Of a DNA stretch of 17,132 nucleotides, positions 7,311 through 13,753 are shown piece after piece (position 1 is the first letter of the stretch; every line of letters starts with the position of its first letter). The stretch covers positions 1 to 17,132 of the forward strand of contig UQTM01000071.1 of NCBI GenBank assembly GCA_900544025.1, given 5' to 3'. The position numbers and the translations under genes were made by a program. Origin of the DNA: an uncultured Odoribacter sp. (lineage in GTDB: Bacteria; Bacteroidota; Bacteroidia; Bacteroidales; Marinifilaceae). The notes under the pieces were generated by a model that saw nothing but the letters and a program-made list of their open reading frames with translations, did no database searches and was not told the origin of the DNA.

Positions 7311-9221
7311 TCACTCCGCAACGGCATAATCCAGCATCTGTTGCAGGAAATCCGAAGGATAATGGATTTTCACATCCACCGGAACACCGTCCTGCTCCAC
7401 CAATTCGTATTCCGGATTGATAAATCCGGCATACGGAGCCACATTCAATTTCCGGTAACGTTCCAACACCTCACGGTGCAGTTTCCGGTCCACCTTCACG
7501 CCATAAGTTTCCACCAGCTCTTTCGCCGCTTCGTAATCGCCTTCCGACTTCATCCGCTGTACCTCTGCCAGCAGACGGGCAAAAAGTCCCCGCAAAGCCT
7601 GATAATCGCGGATGATAAAATATGTCTTCCCGTCGCTCTTCACCCGCTCGATCACTTGCCGCTCCTTTCCCTGCTCGAATACCCAGGCCGCGATCATCTG
7701 CCGGTTTCGCATGTGCGACTCCTCCAGATTATCCCCTTCCTTTAGCCGGGTTAGCTGAACCATCAACCCGTTACGGATATAGCTGTTGTATTCCGCTTTC
7801 GCCGCTTCTAAAGACGGCAGCACGCCCAATTCCACCAGCTTTCGATCCATAATATAATATAAAGCGAAAAGATCGGCCCTCGCCTCCTCGATCGTAGAAT
7901 AATAATTCTTCAAAGCATCCTGCTGAACACCCTCCAGCAAACGCCCGGAACCATGCCCCAGGCACTCGTGCAGATCGGTATGCACATTCCCCGCCAGCGA
8001 GCCGTAAAGGCGTCCCAATTCTTTCTCCTCCTCCGTAGCGGCAAACTCTTCCATCACACCCGAACTTTGCGCCGCCTGTTCATAAGCATAAGTGATATTG
8101 TCGAGCGTCACCGATTTACTGCCGTAGCACTCCCGTATCCATTCCGAATTGGGAAGATTGATCCCGATAGGCGTAGCCGGATAGCAATCCCCGCCCAGCA
8201 TCGCCACCTGCATCACCCGGGCAATAACACCCTTCACCTCTTTCCGGCGAAAACGTTCGTCCACCGGGGCATGTTCCTCGAACCACAGAGCGTTCTCGGC
8301 CAGTTTCCGGGTACGTTCCCCGGCTTCCCGGTCTATAATCTGCACCACCGATTCCCAACTTCCCTTATACCCTAACGGATCGCCGTACACTTCGATAAAC
8401 CCGTTGATAAAATCCACTGGAGCGTCCAGTTCCTTTAGCCACTCGATCGAATACTCGTCGAAAATACGTAAATCCCCGCTATGGTAATAATCGATCAGCA
8501 AGCGGACAACCTTCTTCTGCTGCTCGTCGGCCGCATAAGGCAACGCCTTTTCGAGCCATCCCGCCACCCGTTTCAGTTCTGCCCCGTATTTTCCCGATAC
8601 CTTCCAAACATCCTCCTCCACCATACCGTCCCGTTTCACTAAGGTCGAATTCAGGCCCCGCATCACCGGACGCTCTTCCGCCGTACCGGACGTTCTGTAA
8701 AACTCCTCCGCCTCCTTCTGCGTCACTCCCTGATAATAATTATTGGCGGAAGCCTTCACCAAGTCCACACCCGCATCGAGCACCACCCGTTTCGCCATAA
8801 ACGCAGGATCGAAGATAATATCTTCCAATTCGCGAAAAATTTCCGGCACACCGATACCGGCCAGCAATCCCTGAAAATATTCCTTCGAAAATTCGGGGAC
8901 AAACTTATCCATAGAATAGTGATGATGTATGCCATTGGCAAAAAACACCTTCTTCGCATACACCAGAAACGACTGAAATTCCGCAGTGTTCCGGTCGCCT
9001 TTAAAATCCCGTATAATCCATTCCAGCACCCGCCGCACCCGGAGATTATAGCGGTTGTTCTGATCCCACAGGATGTCCCGCCCGGCCACGGCCGCCCGGC
9101 TCAGGTAATATACAAAAACCTTATCCCGCAAAGTCAGCCCCTCGAAAGCGGGAACCCGGTAACGCAAAATCTTTATATCGTCGAATTGCTCGGTCAAAAA
9201 CTTAAACTCTTCTTTTTCCAT
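7311..9221 (-). CDS. Dipeptidyl-peptidase III-like zinc peptidase (family M49)
   Basis: A 636-residue zinc exopeptidase that should release dipeptides from the N-terminus of oligopeptides. The M49 metal site is complete: HECLGH (H418, E419, H423) and EEARAD (445-450), whose second Glu is the third zinc ligand in the family. HECLGH rather than HELLGH is the form known from the Bacteroides thetaiotaomicron enzyme. The N-terminus (MEKEEFKF) has no signal peptide, so a cytoplasmic enzyme is likely; this start lies close to the family's FDDIKILRYRVP block, so a longer form is unlikely. Some databases label this bacterial family dihydrofolate reductase, which the sequence does not support. The preceding secreted-protein gene ends 64 bases upstream, with a weak terminator between. 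Confidence 0.93.
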   Translation of the reverse strand: MEKEEFKFLTEQFDDIKILRYRVPAFEGLTLRDKVFVYYLSRAAVAGRDILWDQNNRYNLRVRRVLEWIIRDFKGDRNTAEFQSFLVYAKKVFFANGIHHHYSMDKFVPEFSKEYFQGLLAGIGVPEIFRELEDIIFDPAFMAKRVVLDAGVDLVKASANNYYQGVTQKEAEEFYRTSGTAEERPVMRGLNSTLVKRDGMVEEDVWKVSGKYGAELKRVAGWLEKALPYAADEQQKKVVRLLIDYYHSGDLRIFDEYSIEWLKELDAPVDFINGFIEVYGDPLGYKGSWESVVQIIDREAGERTRKLAENALWFEEHAPVDERFRRKEVKGVIARVMQVAMLGGDCYPATPIGINLPNSEWIRECYGSKSVTLDNITYAYEQAAQSSGVMEEFAATEEEKELGRLYGSLAGNVHTDLHECLGHGSGRLLEGVQQDALKNYYSTIEEARADLFALYYIMDRKLVELGVLPSLEAAKAEYNSYIRNGLMVQLTRLKEGDNLEESHMRNRQMIAAWVFEQGKERQVIERVKSDGKTYFIIRDYQALRGLFARLLAEVQRMKSEGDYEAAKELVETYGVKVDRKLHREVLERYRKLNVAPYAGFINPEYELVEQDGVPVDVKIHYPSDFLQQMLDYAVAE

Positions 9222-9243
9222 ATATCTTTCTTTTCATATACCT

Positions 9244-9273
9244 AAAAAAACTCTTCCGCCCGGACGGGAGAAC
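9244..9273 (-). terminator. Weak intra-cluster terminator or attenuator before the M49 gene
   Basis: On the minus strand an imperfect hairpin (TCT, mismatch, CCG pairing with CGG, mismatch, AGA; 9251-9273) is followed by seven T residues (9250-9244). It sits between the secreted-protein gene and the M49 start codon, leaving 22 bases before the ATG. No promoter follows it, so partial read-through would be needed to express the peptidase unless a promoter lies inside the upstream gene. Confidence 0.4.
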
Positions 9274-9285
9274 ACGCCTCCCCCC

Positions 9286-10029
9286 TTATCTCTTCACATT
9301 GTCCATATACAGCCACTCTCCTTTTTTCAGCAACAGGGCATCGTTCGTGCCGTCCGGACCGTAAAACATGAAAAAACCTTCGTACTTCTTATCGAAAGGC
9401 ACCAAGTGGTCAAAAACAATACGTTTTCCTTTCTTATCATGTTTCAACATCATACTTCCGTCCAGGGCATACTCGAAAGTGAGCGAAGCGCTCCGGCTCT
9501 TCCCCTTCCGCATCAGTTTGGAATTAAAATACACTTTACCCCCCGTACCGAACCGGGCGATCAGCACGGCTTTCCGGTTACTGTTCGGGGTTTGCGCCCA
9601 GCCCAACAAAACAAAATACTCCTTCCCGCCCGATTTAAACGGCAGCAGATCGTAGAACAGATAAGGCGGCACTTCCGTTTCCTCTCCCGGCAAAGTCCGC
9701 AACAAATAGACCCGGTTCCCATCCTTGAAACGGAACCAATTATAATAAGCCAACCCTTTCGTCAGGGGAATCGCCCAGGAAAACAACTCTGCCCCGGCAT
9801 CCGCACTGCACTTATAGCCCAGATATTTCACCGGGGTGGCTCCCCGGAAACTCCCGAAAGCCGTTTTTTCCAGCATAGCGGGTATTTCTTCGGCATAAGC
9901 CACCTTCACGCTATCTTCCGAACACGCCTTGATCCGTTCGAGCCGCACTGCGACACTATCTATCTGCGCCCTGCCCGTCAAAGACAGCATTCCGAAAATC
10001 ACCCCTAAAATAAATCCCTTTCTATTCAT
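9286..10029 (-). CDS. Secreted protein of unknown function
   Basis: A 247-residue protein with a clear signal peptide (MNRKGFILGVIFGMLSLTGRAQ, cut after about residue 20 or 22), so periplasmic or outer-membrane-associated. I chose the internal ATG at 10029 because it starts the signal peptide directly; an in-frame ATG at 10050 would add seven residues. The mature part is rich in beta-strand and aromatic residues, with FVLLGWAQTPNSNRKAVLI, TFEYALDGSMMLKHD and RIVFDHLVP as distinctive blocks. This pattern recalls a widespread but unnamed Bacteroidetes family of secreted proteins; that match is from memory and not from a search. No catalytic motif is apparent. It follows trmH closely (31 bases to this start). 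Confidence 0.8.
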   Translation of the reverse strand: MNRKGFILGVIFGMLSLTGRAQIDSVAVRLERIKACSEDSVKVAYAEEIPAMLEKTAFGSFRGATPVKYLGYKCSADAGAELFSWAIPLTKGLAYYNWFRFKDGNRVYLLRTLPGEETEVPPYLFYDLLPFKSGGKEYFVLLGWAQTPNSNRKAVLIARFGTGGKVYFNSKLMRKGKSRSASLTFEYALDGSMMLKHDKKGKRIVFDHLVPFDKKYEGFFMFYGPDGTNDALLLKKGEWLYMDNVKR

Positions 10030-10060
10030 GCCTTCCTTATATCGAATCATCGCTCTCCCG

Positions 10061-10732
10061 TTATTCCCGGTTAAACCTTTCCAAAATCTCCTCCGAAGCC
10101 TTAATCGCCTTCCGGTACCATTGCAACAGCACCTCCGTCCGCTTCTCTTCGGATAAATGCCAGTCGATCGGGCTTACCCGTAAACGCTGCCTGACGCTGT
10201 ACATCACCAGCGCGGCACAGACGCTCACATTCAGGCTTTCGGTAAAACCGTACATCGGCACTTTCACGAACTCATCCGCCTGGCCGATCACCACATCGGA
10301 CAACCCGGTCAGTTCCGTACCGAAAAAAAAAGCCATCTTTCCCTTCTCCAGGTCGAGATCGTCTATCAGCACATCTCCCTGATGGGGCGTGGTGGCGATA
10401 ATCCGGTATCCCTCTCCCCGCAGCTTATCGATAACCGCCTGCGTATTGTTTTCCCGTTCTCCGTAACGATACAGCGACAGCCACTCTCTCGCCCCCTGCG
10501 AAACCGTAGAGGTAATATCGTAGGTGTTGCGATTCTCGATAATATGCACATCCTGTATGCCGAAACAATCCGCCGAACGCATCACGGCACTCTGGTTATG
10601 CGACTGGAATAAATCCTCCAGCACCACCGTTGCATAATCCGTCCGTTCGTCGATTATACGGCTGAAAAGACCGTTCTTCTCGTCCGTTACAAAATTTTTT
10701 AAATATTCTACCTGTTCTTTCGCTGACTTCAT
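10061..10732 (-). CDS. trmH: tRNA 2'-O-ribose methyltransferase TrmH (SpoU family)
   Basis: A 223-residue SPOUT-class RNA methyltransferase, best read as TrmH, which methylates the ribose of G18 in tRNA using S-adenosylmethionine. The three SpoU motifs are complete: motif 1 NQSAVMR (N46-R52), motif 2 FFFGTELTGLSD (135-146) and motif 3 VPMYGFTESLNVSVCAALVMY (158-178), which form the trefoil-knot cofactor site. The length is close to E. coli TrmH (229 residues) and no N-terminal RlmB-type RNA-binding domain is present, favouring TrmH over RlmB. A C-terminal helical tail (about 190-223) is typical of TrmH. The gene lies 26 bases after the Nudix gene and is probably in its operon. Confidence 0.9.
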   Translation of the reverse strand: MKSAKEQVEYLKNFVTDEKNGLFSRIIDERTDYATVVLEDLFQSHNQSAVMRSADCFGIQDVHIIENRNTYDITSTVSQGAREWLSLYRYGERENNTQAVIDKLRGEGYRIIATTPHQGDVLIDDLDLEKGKMAFFFGTELTGLSDVVIGQADEFVKVPMYGFTESLNVSVCAALVMYSVRQRLRVSPIDWHLSEEKRTEVLLQWYRKAIKASEEILERFNRE

Positions 10733-10758
10733 ATTTATAGCTTATAAGCCTGTTCCGG

Positions 10759-11325
10759 TTACTTCTTTTCCAGGGGATTCAAAGCAAAAAACTTCCACAG
10801 AGCCGCCGCATGAATCGCCTGCATGATCCCGTTTCTTTCCAATATTTCCTTTACCTCTTCCGGCGACAAAAATTCCACCGCAATATCTTCGGTCTCCTCC
10901 TGCTTCGGGGCGGAAATCCGTTCCACTCCCGTAGCCAGAAAACAATAAGTGATATTATTATGCGTACCCGGATTGACACACACCTGCATCAATTCCTGCC
11001 ATTGTCCGTTGCCGTATCCCGTTTCCTCCCACAGTTCCCGCCGGGCGGCATCCAGGGGAGTGGCGTCGGTGGCATCCATCACCCCGGCGCAAAGCTCATA
11101 ATCCACCCGTCCGAAACCATGCCGGTACTGCCGTTCCATAATCATGTTCCCTTCCTTATCGATAGCCAACACACAAATCCACGCCGGATATTCCAACACA
11201 TAGTAAGAAGGGATTATACTCCCGTTTCCCACTTCCACCCGTTCTTTCCGCACCGTAAACCAGGGCTCGCGCGAAATATATTCGGAATCGAGCACCCGCC
11301 AGTTCTTTATTTCTTGCTTTTCCAT
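10759..11325 (-). CDS. Nudix hydrolase, ADP-ribose pyrophosphatase-like
   Basis: A 188-residue hydrolase of nucleoside-diphosphate-linked compounds. Overall layout (N-terminal strand region, then Nudix box at 81-104, then FLSPEEV) resembles ADP-ribose/sugar-nucleotide pyrophosphatases. The catalytic core RELWEETG (96-103) is intact, but the box has one extra residue before it and the first conserved Glu is replaced by Asp/Ala (GVMDATDATPLDAARREL). I start at 11325 (MEKQEIKN); 19 upstream codons are open only with a non-ATG start and reach the promoter region. On the minus strand TAACTTTG (11357-11350) matches a -7 element 24 bases from this start, without a clear -33 partner. First gene of a minus-strand set with trmH. 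Confidence 0.87.
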   Translation of the reverse strand: MEKQEIKNWRVLDSEYISREPWFTVRKERVEVGNGSIIPSYYVLEYPAWICVLAIDKEGNMIMERQYRHGFGRVDYELCAGVMDATDATPLDAARRELWEETGYGNGQWQELMQVCVNPGTHNNITYCFLATGVERISAPKQEETEDIAVEFLSPEEVKEILERNGIMQAIHAAALWKFFALNPLEKK

Positions 11326-11417
11326 TGAATCAGATCGTTTATACTCATGCAAAGTTAAAATATTTTCCCGTCTGCCCTGCACTCACTCTCAAATACATGC
11401 TATTTTCATTCCCCTCG

Positions 11418-11448
11418 TTTGCACTCAGGCTAAAATTAATTATATTTG
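11418..11448 (+). promoter_or_regulatory. Consensus Bacteroidetes promoter of tatA-tatC
   Basis: TTTG (11418-11421) and TATATTTG (11441-11448), separated by exactly 19 bases, match the primary sigma-factor consensus of Bacteroidetes (TTTG, N19-21, TAnnTTTG). Transcription should start near 11454, giving a leader of about 55 bases before the tatA ATG. Confidence 0.85.
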
Positions 11449-11508
11449 TATCACAGATCGGCCGCCGTCCAAATGCGGTGGCCCACAGAAACCGGAAAAT
11501 TAATTTAT

Positions 11509-11703
11509 ATGATGTACCCGTTGATATTCGGATTGGGAGGACAGGAGATCCTATTTATAGCCCTGATCGTCCTGCTGCTTTTCGGTGGAAAGAAAATCCC
11601 CGAATTAATGAAAGGATTGGGCAAAGGCGTGAAAAGTTTTAAAGACGGCATGAACGGCACAGAGAACGACCCGAATGCCGGCTCCGATCATCCTCAAAAA
11701 TAA
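11509..11703 (+). CDS. tatA: Twin-arginine translocase subunit TatA/TatE
   Basis: A 64-residue membrane protein that forms the pore-like part of the Tat system, exporting folded proteins across the inner membrane. It shows the TatA pattern: a short N-terminal membrane helix (IFGLGGQEILFIALIVLLLFGG, about 6-27), a GG hinge with KKIPELMK, an amphipathic helix (GLGKGVKSFKDGM) and a charged, disordered tail. The start is one of two adjacent ATGs (11509 or 11512); the reading frame is open further upstream, but that stretch overlaps the promoter. tatC begins 12 bases after the stop, so the two are one operon. No tatB-like gene is present, consistent with the minimal TatAC systems of this phylum. 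Confidence 0.94.
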   Translation: MMYPLIFGLGGQEILFIALIVLLLFGGKKIPELMKGLGKGVKSFKDGMNGTENDPNAGSDHPQK

Positions 11704-11715
11704 AACCGTCCCGGC

Positions 11716-12531
11716 ATGCAGGAGAACAAAGCGCAGGAAATAACTTTCTGGGATCATCTCGATGAGCTTAGAAAAGTGTTCTTTCGTATTGCTCTCATCG
11801 TCGTTCTCCTCATGGTCGTAGCTTTCCTTTATAAAGACACGGTCTTCGATATTATTTTAGCGCCGCGCAATTCCGATTTCATTCTATACCAGTGGATCAA
11901 CCGTTTAGGAATATGGATAGGGCAACCTTCCATACAAGTGGAACCTTTCGACGTCGAATTGATCAACATCGAGCTGGCATCCCAGTTCTTTATCCACATG
12001 AGCACGTCGTTCTATGTGGGGATTCTCCTGGCATCGCCTTACATCCTCTACGAGATATACCGCTTTGTCAGTCCCGCGCTCTATGAAAAAGAACGCAACA
12101 TATCGGTCAAAGTGCTTTTATACGCCTCTCTCCTGTTCCTGACGGGAGTGTTATTAAACTATTTCCTGATCTTTCCGCTTTCTTTCCGTTTTTTAGCCAA
12201 TTACCACGTGAGCGAACTGATCGATAATAAAATCTCCATATCTTCCTATATCGACACCTTTCTGGCGCTTTCGGTCATGTTAGGAGCGACCTTTGAAATT
12301 CCGGTACTTACTTACTTTTTTGCAAAATTGGGATTTATCACCAGCTCTTTCCTGAAAAAGTACCGCCGGCAGGCTTTAGTGGTGATTCTGATTGTAGCCG
12401 CAATCATCACCCCCACCACCGATATTTTCACCCTGCTGCTGGTGAGCATCCCCATGTACGCTCTTTACGAGCTCAGTATCGGTGTCGTAAAAATGACCCG
12501 CGCCAAAACCTCCCAATCCCCCGACGAATAA
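11716..12531 (+). CDS. tatC: Twin-arginine translocase receptor subunit TatC
   Basis: A 271-residue inner-membrane protein with six predicted helices; with TatA it binds twin-arginine signal peptides and translocates folded proteins. Diagnostic motifs are FWDHLDELRK (11-20, cytoplasmic N-terminus, signal-peptide site), FVSPALYEKER (117-127), FEIPVLTYF (193-201, with the conserved membrane Glu194) and AAIITPTTD (228-236) in the last helices. The C-terminus ends in a short polar tail. It is the last gene of the tatA-tatC operon. A weak 3' hairpin, CCCC/GGGG with inner GCC/GGC (12565-12591), follows, without a T tract. Confidence 0.96.
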   Translation: MQENKAQEITFWDHLDELRKVFFRIALIVVLLMVVAFLYKDTVFDIILAPRNSDFILYQWINRLGIWIGQPSIQVEPFDVELINIELASQFFIHMSTSFYVGILLASPYILYEIYRFVSPALYEKERNISVKVLLYASLLFLTGVLLNYFLIFPLSFRFLANYHVSELIDNKISISSYIDTFLALSVMLGATFEIPVLTYFFAKLGFITSSFLKKYRRQALVVILIVAAIITPTTDIFTLLLVSIPMYALYELSIGVVKMTRAKTSQSPDE

Positions 12532-12888
12532 CGCTTTGCCGCCTTTCGCACTTATCCATAAACTCCCCAACGCCATTTTCCGGCATAGGGGTAAACACTA
12601 AAAACCGTTCCCGGATTTCAAACAAACAAAGAAGAACGAAACGGCCTTCCATTCTATAATAAAATTTTCTGCTAAATTTCGGGTTTTAGTCGAATAACCT
12701 TCCCCTATCCCAGGCTTACCAAACCTCCCGGATTTATCAAACTTATCGGGATAAACTTATCGGATAAATAAACATTTCAGGGCAAATAAAAAATACCTTA
12801 TCTCATCATCCCCTCTTTCGCCATTCTCCAGCGTTTTCCGGCTATCACCGTCCCAAACGGTAACTCATAAGGTTTAAAAGAAAAGAAT
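12532..12888. other. Noncoding region downstream of tatC
   Basis: I see no protein gene here. The stretch is AT-rich with scattered pyrimidine and purine runs. It contains a weak hairpin at 12565-12591, a tandem repeat at 12739-12763, and on the minus strand a -7-like TAAGTTTG (12745-12738) preceded at 19 bases by TTTA, which may be a weak promoter reading toward the tatC 3' end. Confidence 0.5.
12739..12763. repeat. Two tandem copies of AAACTTATCGG
   Basis: AAACTTATCGG occurs at 12739-12749 and 12753-12763, a spacing of 14 bases, and is flanked by further TTATC/GATAA words (GATAAACTTATC, CGGATAAAT). Such spacing suits a protein-binding site on about the same helix face only poorly, so function is uncertain. 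TTATC resembles the first half of a DnaA box, but TTATCCACA itself is absent. Confidence 0.45.
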
Positions 12889-13092
12889 AAAAAAATCATG
12901 AAAAGCAAAGTGCAGGTATTTGTCGCTGCTAACATGAACTACCAATGTAAATGAGACACACACGACAAATATGTCCACACTCTGCTGGGACATTGTCGCT
13001 TTATTCTGTGTCTCTTTCTTAAATTTTGGTAGTTCTTATAAGCCGAATAAAACTAACTCAATATCTTTATATCATAGAATCCTCTCTGATTC
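12889..13092 (-). ncRNA. Candidate structured small RNA of about 200 nt
   Basis: A consensus promoter on the minus strand (13128-13097) points into this stretch, where no protein gene lies. The predicted transcript begins near 13092 with a 6-bp hairpin, AGAATC/GATTCT (13093-13076). After a 40-nt linker comes a 100-nt nested hairpin (13035-12936): outer stem GAACTACCAA/TTGGTAGTTC (10 bp), middle stem GAGACACA/TGTGTCTC (8 bp, plus AAA/TTT beside a bulge), inner stem CGACA..ATGTCC with GGACAT-TGTCG (11 bp) and an 11-nt loop. A tail follows, ending at seven T residues (12895-12889). A segment of the tail (12925-12918) can pair perfectly over 8 bp with an arm of the inner stem (12970-12963), giving an alternative fold. 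I do not recognise an RNA family; 6S RNA has similar size but its closing stem is not seen. End points are estimates, and the 3' end lacks a strong terminator stem. Confidence 0.55.
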
Positions 13093-13096
13093 TGCG

Positions 13097-13128
13097 CAAA
13101 TTTAATTATTTCTTTCTTTTGCGGCAAA
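13097..13128 (-). promoter_or_regulatory. Consensus promoter with no protein gene downstream
   Basis: On the minus strand TTTG (13128-13125), 20 bases, then TAAATTTG (13104-13097) matches the Bacteroidetes promoter consensus in both elements and spacing. It points away from HU and toward the large hairpin. Expected transcription start is about 13092-13089, at the edge of the 6-bp hairpin. Confidence 0.65.
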
Positions 13129-13302
13129 TTTTATACAAACAAATATATTTTGATAACCAAACCATTCCCATTCAAATATTTATTGGTTACTTATTTCTTT
13201 TTCCATATACTGCCGACAACGGTATCTTTTTATAAAACCGATTGAGTGGAATTAAACACCGGTTCATTATCGTCCGCCTGTTCACATACGGACAAAAAAA
13301 TA
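13129..13302. other. AT-rich noncoding stretch between small-RNA promoter and HU terminator
   Basis: No gene is recognised. It contains three loose inverted repeats: TAACCAA/TTGGTTA (13154-13160, 13183-13189), AACCG/CGGTT flanking about 20 bases (near 13236-13265), and GTCCG/CGGAC (13272-13292) followed by seven A residues. The 69-codon frame starting at 13026 runs through this stretch but looks non-coding. Confidence 0.4.
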
Positions 13303-13322
13303 ACGTCTAATCGCTTAGACGT
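13303..13322 (-). terminator. Strong bidirectional terminator downstream of HU
   Basis: ACGTCTAA (13303-13310) pairs perfectly with TTAGACGT (13315-13322) around a TCGC tetraloop. T runs lie on both sides (TATTTTTTT after it on the minus strand, CATTTTTTTTT on the plus strand), so it can end HU transcription and also block transcripts from the tatC side. Confidence 0.92.
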
Positions 13323-13346
13323 CATTTTTTTTTATCCTATTAGGGA

Positions 13347-13613
13347 TTACATGTCTGCCAATTCGGCGCCTGCTTTGAATTTAACAACCTTCTTAGCCGG
13401 AATCGTAATCGTTTTACCAGTCTGAGGATTTCTACCTGTTCTTGCACTTCTTTCAGAAGTAGAGAAAGAACCGAAACCGATCAATGCAACTTTGTCTCCA
13501 CTTTTCAGGGCATCACTAACTGTTTCTACGAAAGCTTCCAGTGCTTTTTTAGAATCTGCTTTTGTTAAACCTGCTTTTTCAGCAATAGCGTCGATTAATT
13601 GAGCTTTGTTCAT
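13347..13613 (-). CDS. hup: HU-family nucleoid DNA-binding protein
   Basis: An 88-residue HU protein of standard length that bends and compacts DNA as a dimer in the nucleoid. The N-terminal helices (MNKAQLIDAIAEKAGLTKAD) form the dimer body; GFGSF (46-50) leads into the DNA-binding arm with RNP (61-63), whose Pro intercalates into DNA in the family, followed by TGKTITIPAKKVVKFKAG (65-82). Nothing is missing. It is monocistronic: its own promoter lies 48 bases upstream and a strong terminator 25 bases after the stop. The 5' leader includes a small GGTTA/TAACC hairpin. Codon use is simpler and more T-rich than in neighbours, as expected for an abundant protein. HU is favoured over IHF subunits by the conserved HU-type arm and termini. 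Confidence 0.96.
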   Translation of the reverse strand: MNKAQLIDAIAEKAGLTKADSKKALEAFVETVSDALKSGDKVALIGFGSFSTSERSARTGRNPQTGKTITIPAKKVVKFKAGAELADM

Positions 13614-13660
13614 AATATTAATTTTTAGGGTTAGAATTTTTTAACCTTTTTCTCTACACA

Positions 13661-13691
13661 CAAATGTAGGGATTTTATTGATGATGTCAAA
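13661..13691 (-). promoter_or_regulatory. Consensus promoter of the HU gene
   Basis: On the minus strand TTTG (13691-13688), 19 bases, then TACATTTG (13668-13661), a perfect match to the Bacteroidetes promoter and the same spacing as the tatA promoter. Long A and T tracts directly upstream (13692-13738) could act like an UP element, which would fit strong HU expression. Confidence 0.88.
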
Positions 13692-13753
13692 TTTTTCAAA
13701 AAAAAAACGATGTTTTTTCTATTTTTTTTCACTTAAAAATGCCCTTTTAAACG

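Noticed and set aside
11326..11382. N-terminal extension of the Nudix protein from a non-ATG start
   Set aside because: It would include the -7-like element, and the domain starts naturally at the ATG at 11325.
11446..11508. Longer TatA with 21 extra N-terminal residues from a TTG start
   Set aside because: The TTG is part of the -7 promoter element and the extension would put charged residues before the TatA membrane helix.
12550..12770. DnaA-box-like words (TTATCCATA, TTATCGGGA, TTATCGGAT) suggesting an origin
   Set aside because: No exact TTATCCACA, no array of boxes and no dnaA or dnaN nearby. The matches are too weak to call an origin.
12898..12954. 18-codon ORF on the plus strand (MKSKVQVFVAANMNYQCK) with an A-rich leader, ending inside the hairpin
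   Set aside because: It could be a leader peptide, but no plus-strand promoter is visible and the better-supported transcription is on the opposite strand. An ORF of this size is easily found by chance.
12936..13035. Retron-like msr-msd RNA suggested by paired outer arms
   Set aside because: No reverse transcriptase gene occurs anywhere in the window.
13026..13235. 69-codon plus-strand frame next to the candidate RNA
   Set aside because: It begins with a non-ATG codon inside the hairpin arm, overlaps the opposite-strand promoter and encodes a Phe/Ile/Tyr-rich product typical of AT-rich noncoding DNA.
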